64,000 bases of DNA from Rugamonas apoptosis (GTDB lineage: Bacteria; Pseudomonadota; Gammaproteobacteria; Burkholderiales; Burkholderiaceae_D), in contig NZ_JACEZU010000002.1 in assembly GCF_014042355.1 (NCBI RefSeq), forward strand, positions 310,001-374,000, written 5' to 3'. Made by a program: the position numbers and the translations under genes. Each line of letters opens with the position of its first letter. Position 1 is the first letter of the stretch. Positions 45,002 to 54,872 of this stretch are shown piece after piece. The notes below the pieces were generated by a model that worked only from the letters and a program-made list of their open reading frames with translations, made no database searches and was not told where the DNA came from.

Positions 45002-46258
45002 TCACACCAGCGCCAGCCGGCGCGAACGGCGGCTGGACGACCAGCTCTCCAGTTCCACCTGCTCGCGGATGGCGGCGCAGCCGGCCAGCACCCGCGCTTC
45101 CTGCGCCGGGTCCAGCCCCGCGTTCAGCGTCAGGCGCACCAGCGCGCGGTTCTTGGCCGTGGCCGGCGCGCAGAACATGGCGCCGTATACACCCTGCCGC
45201 TCCAGCGCCTTGCGTAGCGCCAGCGTGCGCGGTTCGGTGCCCGCTTCGAGCGCGATGATCTGCTCGGTGCCGTCGCTCACGTTGTAGCCCAGCGCGTCCA
45301 GCCCGGCCCGCACGCGCGCGGCGATGCCGGCCAGCGCGGCGCGCCGGCCGTCGGCCGCCGCCACGAAGTCGATGGCCGCGTCGAACCAGGCCAGTTCGTG
45401 CTCCAGCAGGCAGGAACTGAAAATGGCGGGGCGCGACTCGGACAGGAAATAGCCCTTGAATTTGCTGGAGCAGGTGATGATGCCGGCCCGGCCCGCGAAC
45501 GCCTTGGCCAGCGAGGCGGTACGGAAGTGCACGCGCTCGGCCAGGCCCAGTTGCGCCACCAGTCCGGCCCCGCGCGGGCCATGGGTGCCCAGCGAGTGCG
45601 ATTCGTCCACCACCAGCAGGCAGCCGGTGTGCTCGGCCAGTTCCACCAGTCCCACCAGCGGGGCCACGCTGCCGTTGGTGCTGTACAGGGCGTCGACGGC
45701 GATGATGCCGGGCCCGCGCCGGGTCACCTGGCGCCGCAAATGGTCAAGGTCGTTGTGGAGATAGGCGATGGCCTCGGCGCCTGCCGACTGCACGCCCTCC
45801 CACAGCGAGGCGTGGGCTTGCATATCCAGGTAGACGGGCACGCCGGGACCCGCCAGGCATTGCACCAGCCCCACGTTGGCGGCCCAGCCCGATTGGCTCA
45901 GGATGCCGTCCTCGGCGCCCATCAGCGCCGCGAACTTGCGTTCCAGCCGGTGCTGGGGGCTGCCTTCCTGCAGGTAAACGGCCGACATCAGCAATGCGGC
46001 GCCACCGGCCAGGCGCTCGGCTTGCGCCCGCACCAGGGCTGGCTCGCCGCCCAGGCACAGATAGTCGTTCCCGGCCAGGATGATGGCGTCAGCCGGGGTG
46101 GGTTGCCAGGCATGGGGATGCTCCCCTCCCAGCAATTGTTCGATACGGCGCACGTAATGGGCGTCCATACGGCTGGTGACGTAGTCGGGCAAATGATGTT
46201 CGGCGGCAGGCAGGCGCGCGCGGACGGGGGCGGGGGCCGGAGCGATAGCAAAGGACAT
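45002..46258 (-). CDS. jqsA: Alpha-hydroxyketone autoinducer synthase (JqsA/CqsA/LqsA family)
   Basis: The family makes long-chain alpha-hydroxyketone signals from acyl-CoA and an amino acid or S-adenosylmethionine. The 418-residue product is a fold-type I PLP enzyme: the GNDYLCLG segment near residue 64, PLP-contact residues in VVDESHSLGTHG (Asp218, His221), and the Schiff-base Lys252 in TASLAKAFAG. Unlike plain alpha-oxoamine synthases (KBL, BioF), it sits next to a dedicated histidine kinase and receiver protein, which is the diagnostic context. The start at 46258 follows AGAGGA. The chemical product here is inferred from relatives and could differ. Confidence 0.9.
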   Translation of the reverse strand: MSFAIAPAPAPVRARLPAAEHHLPDYVTSRMDAHYVRRIEQLLGGEHPHAWQPTPADAIILAGNDYLCLGGEPALVRAQAERLAGGAALLMSAVYLQEGSPQHRLERKFAALMGAEDGILSQSGWAANVGLVQCLAGPGVPVYLDMQAHASLWEGVQSAGAEAIAYLHNDLDHLRRQVTRRGPGIIAVDALYSTNGSVAPLVGLVELAEHTGCLLVVDESHSLGTHGPRGAGLVAQLGLAERVHFRTASLAKAFAGRAGIITCSSKFKGYFLSESRPAIFSSCLLEHELAWFDAAIDFVAAADGRRAALAGIAARVRAGLDALGYNVSDGTEQIIALEAGTEPRTLALRKALERQGVYGAMFCAPATAKNRALVRLTLNAGLDPAQEARVLAGCAAIREQVELESWSSSRRSRRLALV

Positions 46259-46330
46259 ATATTCCTCTTCTGGAATGGTTGTTTTATTTGAACTACACCC
46301 AAGACACTGCCGTTTCGTCACGCAGTGGGG

Positions 46331-46344
46331 TTGATACGGATCAA
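46331..46344. promoter_or_regulatory. FNR/ANR-type box in the jqsA-jqsS intergenic region (distal)
   Basis: TTGATACGGATCAA is a perfect TTGAT-N4-ATCAA palindrome. It lies 73 bases upstream of the jqsA start and 73 bases upstream of the jqsS start. I see no clear -10 element at the spacing expected for class II activation in either direction. Confidence 0.7.
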
Positions 46345-46396
46345 CGAGGTGCGCGAAAGGCCCTGATCCGTTGCGAATCCGGCGCATCATGAAATT

Positions 46397-46410
46397 TTGA
46401 TAAAAATCAA
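46397..46410. promoter_or_regulatory. FNR/ANR-type box just ahead of jqsS
   Basis: TTGATAAAAATCAA is a second perfect TTGAT-N4-ATCAA palindrome. It ends 6 bases before the jqsS ATG, so bound protein would cover the region where the ribosome site and possibly the promoter lie. This position fits repression better than activation of jqsS. Confidence 0.7.
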
Positions 46411-46416
46411 ACCACC

Positions 46417-47694
46417 ATGCCCCCTCTTGCTCGCGCGCAGTGGAAGCACTGGCGACACGGCCTGCTGCTGTCGCTGCGCCGTTACCATTGCCACGACGAA
46501 CACACCACCGCCCGCGTGCTGTTGCTGGCGGCCATGGGCACGGTGGGCATGCCGCTGTATTACGTGATCTGGCACTATTTCTTTCCGCAGGAATATGACA
46601 GTCTGACGCTGCGCGGCATCGGCCTGGTGCTGTGCGCGCTGGGCCTGCGGGCGCGCCATTTCAGCCGCCGCTGGCTGGAGCGCTACCTGCTGCTGACGCT
46701 CAGCTACAACTTTTCCTTCTTCTTCAGCTACATGTTCCTGATGAATCACGCCTCGGGCGTGTGGGGCGAATCGCTGTTGATCGCGCTGGTGGTGCTGTTC
46801 CATTTCGACACGGGACTGGCCTGCCGCGCCTACGTGGCCGGCACGGTGGCGGCCTGCCTGGCCGTGGTGGTGCCCGGCCATGGCGACTTATTGCTGAGCC
46901 GCAATGTGCTGCAACAATTGCCGATCCACTGGTTCACCATCGCCGTGCTGTCCGTGGCCAAGGTCAGCCGCGACGTGCTGGAGCAGGAAAAGCTGGCCGG
47001 CCTGGGCGCCGGCCTGGCCACGGTGGCGCACGAACTGCGCACCCCGCTGGCCAGCGTGGACGCCAACGTGCGCGGCCTGGGCCGGCTGGCGCGCAATGGC
47101 GCCAATGGTGGCGATGGCGCCGGCCGGCTGGACGCGCTGGGCCGCATCCAGTTCGAAGTGCGCCATATGCACCACATGATCGACCTGTTCCTGCTCAGCG
47201 CCACGGCCGTCAACCGCAACCTGCGGCCCACCGAGTCCGTCTCCATGGCCGAGGCGGTGAACGCGGTGCTGCAGCGCTATCCGTTCACCAGCGCCAGCCA
47301 GCGCCAGACCGTCGTGTGCGAAGTGCGGCACGACTTCCGCTTCGCCGGCCAGAACGAGCTGACCGTGGTGATCCTGCTCAATCTGCTGCGCAACGCCCTC
47401 AAGGCCATCCACCGCGCCGGCAAGGGCCGGGTGCGGATCGTGATCGACGGCGCCCGACCCACGCCGCGCCTGCTGTTCATCGACACCGCCTGCGGCGTGG
47501 CGCCGCGCCAGTTGCCGCTGATCTTCCGCCGCTTCTATTCCTACCCCGCGCATAACGGCACAGGAATAGGTCTTGCGCTATGCAAAGAAATCATGGAGGC
47601 ATGGGATGCTACTATTCGCTGTGTCTCGCGGGAGACCGCCTACGCGATCTTCATCCTGGAATTTCCTACGTTTAGTGCAGCAGACCTTAGGTGA
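46417..47694 (+). CDS. jqsS: Quorum-sensing histidine kinase JqsS
   Basis: This is the predicted sensor for the signal made by the divergent synthase. The 425-residue product has about six transmembrane segments (residues ~33-190) forming a compact membrane sensor without a large periplasmic domain, as in CqsS/LqsS. It is followed by a HisKA domain with the H-box VAHELRTPLASV (His205), and a HATPase domain with the N-box LLNLLRNALKAI and G2-box NGTGIGLAL; the G1 box is reduced (DTACGV). There is no attached receiver domain, unlike Vibrio CqsS. No strong ribosome site precedes the ATG. Confidence 0.9.
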   Translation: MPPLARAQWKHWRHGLLLSLRRYHCHDEHTTARVLLLAAMGTVGMPLYYVIWHYFFPQEYDSLTLRGIGLVLCALGLRARHFSRRWLERYLLLTLSYNFSFFFSYMFLMNHASGVWGESLLIALVVLFHFDTGLACRAYVAGTVAACLAVVVPGHGDLLLSRNVLQQLPIHWFTIAVLSVAKVSRDVLEQEKLAGLGAGLATVAHELRTPLASVDANVRGLGRLARNGANGGDGAGRLDALGRIQFEVRHMHHMIDLFLLSATAVNRNLRPTESVSMAEAVNAVLQRYPFTSASQRQTVVCEVRHDFRFAGQNELTVVILLNLLRNALKAIHRAGKGRVRIVIDGARPTPRLLFIDTACGVAPRQLPLIFRRFYSYPAHNGTGIGLALCKEIMEAWDATIRCVSRETAYAIFILEFPTFSAADLR

Positions 47695-47697
47695 ACC

Positions 47698-48696
47698 ATG
47701 CAATTGCCCGTTTATACTCATCCGACCCTGACTGTCCTGGTGGACGACAGCGACTCGTTCCTGAAAAGCCTGTCGTTCCAGCTCGACCCCATGCTCGCCA
47801 GCAAGACCTTCCACGACACCAGCGTGGCGCTGGACTGGCTGACCCAGAGCCGGCCCGGCGACGAGGTGCCGCTGCACGTCAATTTCGACACGCAAAACCA
47901 GCCGCCCGACCAGTGCAATGTGGCGCTCGACCTGGAGCGCATCTACCGCATCAGCGAACAGCGCCAGCGCTTCGCCACGCCGTCCGTGCTGGTAGTCGAT
48001 TATTCGATGCCGCAGATGAACGGGCTGGAGTTCTGCCAGGCGGTGCAGCACCTGCCCTGCAAGAAGATCCTGTTTACCGGCGCGGCCGACGAGAAGATCG
48101 CTGTCACCGCCTTCAACCGCGGCCTGATCGACCGCTACATCAAAAAGAGCGACGATAACGCGCTCGACATCCTGGAAATCGAGATCGCCGCCCTGCAAAA
48201 AGCCTACTTCGTGGAACAGTCGGAAACGCTGCGCGAGATGGTGGTGCTGCACAACTACCAGTTCCTCGGTGATCCGGCCCTGGTGCAACTGGTGGAGGAA
48301 CTGAGCCGCAGCAAGGGCTTCGTCGAACACTACATCTTCCCCAACCCGACCGGCATCCTGTTCTTCGACAAGGCCGGCCACCCCACGCTGATGATGATCG
48401 AGACGGAACAGGGCATGAGCGCGCAGTATGAGATCGCGCGCGACAGCGAAGCGCCGCCGTCGCTGCTGAACGCGCTGCAAGAGCGGCGCGTGATTCCCTT
48501 CTTCAGCGATGCCGATGGCGACGGCATGTATTCCAGTGCCGTGGGCGAGCACTGGCACCGCTATTGCCAGCCGGCCCAGGTTTGCCAGGGCCGGGAAACC
48601 TATTACTGGGCGCTGTTCCCGCTGCCCGCCCATTACTTCGATGGCCCCTTGTTCTCCTACGCCCAGTTCCTGCAGGAGCAACACGAACCTGCCTGA
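47698..48696 (+). CDS. jqsR: Atypical response regulator JqsR
   Basis: This is the predicted phosphorylation partner of JqsS, starting 3 bases after it. The 332-residue product has a receiver-like domain: acidic pair VLVDDSD near residues 13-19, phospho-acceptor Asp101 in VLVVDYSMPQMNG, Thr in LFTGAADEK and Lys149/150 in RYIKK. A segment of about 45 residues separates the first acidic pair from the phospho-Asp, compared with typical receivers where it is near residue 54. The C-terminal ~180 residues are not a DNA-binding domain that I recognise. LqsR of Legionella is the closest described analogue. Confidence 0.88.
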   Translation: MQLPVYTHPTLTVLVDDSDSFLKSLSFQLDPMLASKTFHDTSVALDWLTQSRPGDEVPLHVNFDTQNQPPDQCNVALDLERIYRISEQRQRFATPSVLVVDYSMPQMNGLEFCQAVQHLPCKKILFTGAADEKIAVTAFNRGLIDRYIKKSDDNALDILEIEIAALQKAYFVEQSETLREMVVLHNYQFLGDPALVQLVEELSRSKGFVEHYIFPNPTGILFFDKAGHPTLMMIETEQGMSAQYEIARDSEAPPSLLNALQERRVIPFFSDADGDGMYSSAVGEHWHRYCQPAQVCQGRETYYWALFPLPAHYFDGPLFSYAQFLQEQHEPA

Positions 48697-48765
48697 TGGC
48701 GGCGTGACGGCGGGCGCCGGCCGGCGCGCCGTCCACACATCATCGACGCCCCCATCACAGCGCCG

Positions 48766-51300
48766 TCAGGCCGCCTCGCGCAGCGTCTGCAAAGGCGGCC
48801 GGCGCAGCACGCGGCGCAAGCCCAGCCAGCCGCCCACCATGGCGCACAGCGCCCCGGCCAGCAAGCCGGCCAGCCACACGGTGGGCTGGAAAGTCCAGTC
48901 GAACTTGAACTGGTAAGTGGCCAGGCCCCAGCCCATGGCGGCCGCGCCGGTGGCCGCCAGCAGGCCGGCCAATCCCCCCACCAGCGCGAACTCGATCAAT
49001 TGCGCCTGCGACAACTGGCGCCGCGTGGCGCCCAACGCCCGCAGCAGGCCCGCCTCGCGGCTGCGCTCATCCTGCGATCCCATCAACGCCGCATACAGCA
49101 CCAGCACGCCCGACGCCAGCGTGAACGCGAACAGGAATTCCACGGCCGCCACCACCTGGTCCAGCACCGCTTGCAACTGACGCAGCAAGCCGCCCACGTC
49201 CACGATGGTCAGGTTGGGATAGTCGCGCGTGAAGGCATTCATCAGCGCGCCCTGCCCGGGCGGCAGATGGAAGGCCGTGATCCAGCTTTGCGAGGTGCCT
49301 TGCAGCGCATGCGGATTGAGAATCACAAAGAAGTTGACCCGCATCGAGCCCCACTCCAGCTTGCGCAGGCTGGTGATGGTGGCCTCCACCGGCGCGCCGG
49401 CGATGTCGAAGCGCAGCTTGTCACCCAGCTTCCAGCGCAGCGTCCTGGCGATCCCCTCCTCCACCGACGCTTCGGCCACGCCGGGCCGGTCAGCGAACCA
49501 GGCGCCTGCGCTGATGCGGTTACCCTGCTGCGGCTGGGTCATGGTGGACAGGTTGAATTCGCGGTCGGCCAGGTTTTTCGCGCGGTCTTCCGTGTAGGTG
49601 TCGGCCGTCACGGGCTGGCCGTTCACGGCCGTCAGCCGGCCCCGTATCATGGGGAACTGGGGCGCCTCGTGCACGCCCGCGCGCGCCAGGCGGGCCGCCA
49701 GTTCGTCGCGCTGCTCAGGCTGGATATTGATGATGAAACGGTTGGGCGCGTCGGCCGGCGTGGCGTTGCGCCAAGCTGTCATCAAATCGCCCCGCACCAC
49801 CGTCAACAACAACAGCGCCATCAAGCCCAGCGACAGCGAGACGATCTGCACCAGCGTGGCGCCGGGCCGGCGCTGCAAGGAAGTGAGCGCGAAGCGCCAG
49901 CTTTGATGGTCGATGGCGCCGCGCAGCGGCTTGAGCGCGGCCAGGCCCAGCCAGCCGGCCAGGCCGAACAGGGCGAACGCGCCCACGAAACCGAGCGCCG
50001 TGTAGAGCGCCAGCTGGGTATCGCCGGCCTGCCACAGCAGCAGCACGACGAAGCTGGCCAGCCCCAGGCCATAGGTGGCCAGCGCCAGCGGCTGGGGCGC
50101 GGCCTGCTCGCGCCGGATCACGCGGTTGTGCGGCACGTTGCGCAACTGGAGCACGGGCGGCAGCGCGAAGCCCACCAGCAGCAGCATGCCGGCCGCCAGT
50201 CCCTGCAAGGCCGGCGCCACCGTGGGCGGCGGCAGCGCCACCGCCACCAGGCTGCCCAGCGCCTGCAGCAGCACATAATGGGCCGCGTAGCCAATCGCCA
50301 CGCCCAGCGCGCTGCCGGCCAGGCCCACCACCAGGAATTCGATCAGGTACAACGCCGTCACCTGGTTCTGGCTCAGGCCCAGGCAACGCAGCATGGCGCA
50401 GGCGTCCAGGTGGCGCAGCATGAAGCGGCGCGCGGCCATCGCCACGGCCACGGCGGCCAGCAGCGCCGACAACAGGCCCACCAGCGCCAGGAAGCGCTCG
50501 GCCCGGTCCAGCGTGGCCCGCATTTCCGGCCGCCCCGTCTCCAGCGATTCGATCCGCACGCCCTTCACGTTATGGCGCTGGATCTGCTCCTGCAGCCACA
50601 GGCCGTAGGCGGCGGCCTGTTCCGCCTGGGCCGGCGTGGGCGCGGCCACCAGCAGCCGGTAGCTCACGCGCGAACCGGGCTGGATCAAATGGGTGGCTTC
50701 CAGGTCGGACAGGGCCAGCATCACGCGCGGCGCGAAATTGAGGAAGCCGGCGCCGCGGTCCGGTTCGGCGGAAATCAGCCGCGCCACCGTGAACGCGCGG
50801 TCGCCCAGCCGGATCGTGCCGCCCAGGCCCACGTTCAGGCTACCCAGCAGGCCGGGATCGAGCCACACCGTGCCGGCGGCGGGGATGCCGGCGGCGGGCT
50901 GGCCTATGCTTTGCTCGGCTTGGGCCGGGTCGTCACTGAGTTTGAGTTGCCCGCGCAGCGGGTAGCCGGGGCTGACCGCTTTCAGCGCGGCCAGCTGGGC
51001 CTGCGACTGCGCGCCCTCGCCGGCTTGCGCCATGCTGGCGAAACCGACCGTGTCGGCCAGCAGCAGGCCACGGCGCTGCGCTTCCGCACGCCAGGCCGGG
51101 TCCACCGGCAGGTCGGCGTTGATGACCACGTCCGCGCCCAGCAACTGGTGCGCGTCGCGCTCCATGCCCGTGCGCAGGCGGTCGATGAAAAAACCGGACG
51201 CGGCCAACGCCGCCACCGCCACCGTCAACGCCACCAGCAGGAAGCGCAACTGGCCGGCGCGCCAGTCGCGCGCCGTCATCTTCAGGGCCAGGGTCAGCAT
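48766..51300 (-). CDS. FtsX-family ABC transporter permease (YbbP-like)
   Basis: The 844-residue product is a large MacB/FtsX-type permease. It has an N-terminal membrane segment (about 16-39), a large periplasmic domain, a central cluster of about six membrane segments (about 260-460), a second periplasmic region, and three C-terminal segments that form the last FtsX module. It resembles E. coli YbbP (804 residues), the partner of the ATPase YbbA. No ATP-binding subunit gene lies next to it here. Members are thought to act in export or envelope lipid/lipoprotein handling; the substrate is unknown. Confidence 0.85.
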   Translation of the reverse strand: MLTLALKMTARDWRAGQLRFLLVALTVAVAALAASGFFIDRLRTGMERDAHQLLGADVVINADLPVDPAWRAEAQRRGLLLADTVGFASMAQAGEGAQSQAQLAALKAVSPGYPLRGQLKLSDDPAQAEQSIGQPAAGIPAAGTVWLDPGLLGSLNVGLGGTIRLGDRAFTVARLISAEPDRGAGFLNFAPRVMLALSDLEATHLIQPGSRVSYRLLVAAPTPAQAEQAAAYGLWLQEQIQRHNVKGVRIESLETGRPEMRATLDRAERFLALVGLLSALLAAVAVAMAARRFMLRHLDACAMLRCLGLSQNQVTALYLIEFLVVGLAGSALGVAIGYAAHYVLLQALGSLVAVALPPPTVAPALQGLAAGMLLLVGFALPPVLQLRNVPHNRVIRREQAAPQPLALATYGLGLASFVVLLLWQAGDTQLALYTALGFVGAFALFGLAGWLGLAALKPLRGAIDHQSWRFALTSLQRRPGATLVQIVSLSLGLMALLLLTVVRGDLMTAWRNATPADAPNRFIINIQPEQRDELAARLARAGVHEAPQFPMIRGRLTAVNGQPVTADTYTEDRAKNLADREFNLSTMTQPQQGNRISAGAWFADRPGVAEASVEEGIARTLRWKLGDKLRFDIAGAPVEATITSLRKLEWGSMRVNFFVILNPHALQGTSQSWITAFHLPPGQGALMNAFTRDYPNLTIVDVGGLLRQLQAVLDQVVAAVEFLFAFTLASGVLVLYAALMGSQDERSREAGLLRALGATRRQLSQAQLIEFALVGGLAGLLAATGAAAMGWGLATYQFKFDWTFQPTVWLAGLLAGALCAMVGGWLGLRRVLRRPPLQTLREAA

Positions 51301-51312
51301 GCCGCGTCCGCC

Positions 51313-52870
<1,558 letters not shown>

Positions 52871-54793
52871 ATGACCATTTTTGACAACTACGCCGCACGG
52901 TACGAACGGACTCGCGAAGAGGAAATGTCGATGTCGGAATATCTTGCCCTGTGCAAGAAGGACCGCCTGACCTACGCCAGCGCCCCCGAGCGCATGCTCG
53001 CCGCGATCGGCGAGCCGACCTTGGTCGACACCCGTAACGATACCCGGCTGTCACGCATCTTCGCCAACAAGGTCATCAAGATCTACCCCGCGTTCCGCGA
53101 GTTCTACGGCACCGAGGAAGTGATCGAGCAAGTGGTGTCCTACTTCCGCCACGCGGCCCAGGGCCTGGAGGAACGCAAGCAGATCCTGTACCTGCTCGGT
53201 CCCGTCGGCGGCGGCAAATCGTCGATCGCGGAGAAGCTCAAGTCGCTGATGGAACATGTGCCCTTCTATTGCCTGAAAGGGTCGCCCGTCAACGAATCGC
53301 CGCTGGGCCTGTTCAACGAGGAAGAGGACGGCACCATCCTGGAAGAGGATTACGGCATCCCGCGGCGCTACCTGCGCAACATCCCCAGCCCATGGGCCGT
53401 CAAGCGCCTGCATGAATTCAACGGCGACATCAACCAGTTCCGCGTCGTCAAGCGCTATCCGTCCGTGCTGAAACAGGTGGCCATCTCCAAGACCGAACCG
53501 GGCGACGAGAACAACCAGGACATCTCCTCGCTGGTGGGCAAGGTCGACATCCGCAAGCTGGAAGACTACGCCCAGGACGATCCGGACGCCTACAGCTATT
53601 CGGGCGGCCTGTGCCTGGCCAACCAGGGCTTGATGGAATTCGTGGAAATGTTCAAGGCCCCCATCAAGGTGCTGCACCCCTTGCTGACGGCCACCCAGGA
53701 AGGCAACTACAAGGGCACGGAAGGCTTCGGCGCCATCCCCTTCGACGGCATCATCCTGGCCCACTCCAACGAATCGGAATGGAAGTCGTTCAAGAACAAC
53801 CGCAACAACGAAGCGTTCCTGGACCGGATCTACATCGTCAAGGTGCCGTACTGCCTGCGCGTGACGGACGAGATCAAGATCTACGACAAGCTGGTGGCCA
53901 ATTCCTCGCTGTACCAGGCCCCATGCGCGCCCGGCACCCTGAAGATGATGGCCCAGTTCGCCATTCTGTCGCGCCTGAAGGAACCGGAGAATTCCAGCGT
54001 CTACAGCAAGATGCTGGTGTACGACGGCGAGAACCTCAAGGATACCGATCCCAAGGCCAAGTCCATCCATGAATACATGGACTACGCGGGCGTGGACGAA
54101 GGCATGAACGGCCTGTCGACCCGCTTCGCGTTCAAGATCCTGTCCAAGGTGTTCAACTTCGACACGACGGAAGTGGCGGCCAATCCGGTGCACCTGCTGT
54201 ACGTGCTGGAACAGCAAGTGGAACGGGAACAATTCCCGCCCGAGACGGAACAGAAATACTTCTCCTATATTAAGGAGTACCTGGCGCAGAAATACGTGGA
54301 ATTTATCGGCAAGGAAATCCAGACCGCCTACCTGGAGAGCTATTCCGAATATGGCCAGAATATCTTCGACCGTTACGTGACGTTCGCCGACTTCTGGATC
54401 CAGGACCAGGAATACCGCGATCCGGACACGGGCGAGAGCTTCGACCGCGAGTCGCTCAACAACGAGCTGGAGAAGATCGAGAAGCCGGCCGGCATTTCCA
54501 ATCCGAAGGACTTCCGCAACGAGATCGTCAACTTCGGACTGCGGGCGCGGGCCAACAACGGGGGCAAGAACCCGGCCTGGACCAGCTACGAGAAGTTCCG
54601 CACCGTGATCGAGAAGAAGATGTTCTCCAACACGGAGGAATTGCTGCCCGTGATCTCGTTCAACGCCAAGGCCAGCGCCGAGGACGCCAACAAGCACGCC
54701 GACTTCGTGGCGCGCATGGTGGAAAAAGGCTATACGGCCAAGCAGGTGCGCCTGCTGTGCGAATGGTACTTGCGCGTGAGGAAGTCGTCGTAA
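52871..54793 (+). CDS. prkA: Serine protein kinase PrkA (YeaG family)
   Basis: PrkA/YeaG combines an AAA+ domain with a C-terminal kinase-like domain and is induced in stationary phase and nitrogen starvation. The 640-residue product (644 in E. coli) has the P-loop GPVGGGKS at 110-117, the long AAA module (to about 380) and the conserved C-terminal PrkA region. The ATG at 52871 is preceded by AAAGGA; the in-frame ATG 33 bases upstream is not needed. It leads the prkA-yeaH-spoVR trio, in the same order as in many proteobacteria. Confidence 0.96.
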   Translation: MTIFDNYAARYERTREEEMSMSEYLALCKKDRLTYASAPERMLAAIGEPTLVDTRNDTRLSRIFANKVIKIYPAFREFYGTEEVIEQVVSYFRHAAQGLEERKQILYLLGPVGGGKSSIAEKLKSLMEHVPFYCLKGSPVNESPLGLFNEEEDGTILEEDYGIPRRYLRNIPSPWAVKRLHEFNGDINQFRVVKRYPSVLKQVAISKTEPGDENNQDISSLVGKVDIRKLEDYAQDDPDAYSYSGGLCLANQGLMEFVEMFKAPIKVLHPLLTATQEGNYKGTEGFGAIPFDGIILAHSNESEWKSFKNNRNNEAFLDRIYIVKVPYCLRVTDEIKIYDKLVANSSLYQAPCAPGTLKMMAQFAILSRLKEPENSSVYSKMLVYDGENLKDTDPKAKSIHEYMDYAGVDEGMNGLSTRFAFKILSKVFNFDTTEVAANPVHLLYVLEQQVEREQFPPETEQKYFSYIKEYLAQKYVEFIGKEIQTAYLESYSEYGQNIFDRYVTFADFWIQDQEYRDPDTGESFDRESLNNELEKIEKPAGISNPKDFRNEIVNFGLRARANNGGKNPAWTSYEKFRTVIEKKMFSNTEELLPVISFNAKASAEDANKHADFVARMVEKGYTAKQVRLLCEWYLRVRKSS

Positions 54794-54872
54794 GACGGTT
54801 GTGGGCTTCAGCCGGGACGCGCCGCGCGCGTCCCGCCCCGACCGCCGGATCAATAGCAGCAGGAGGCATCTT

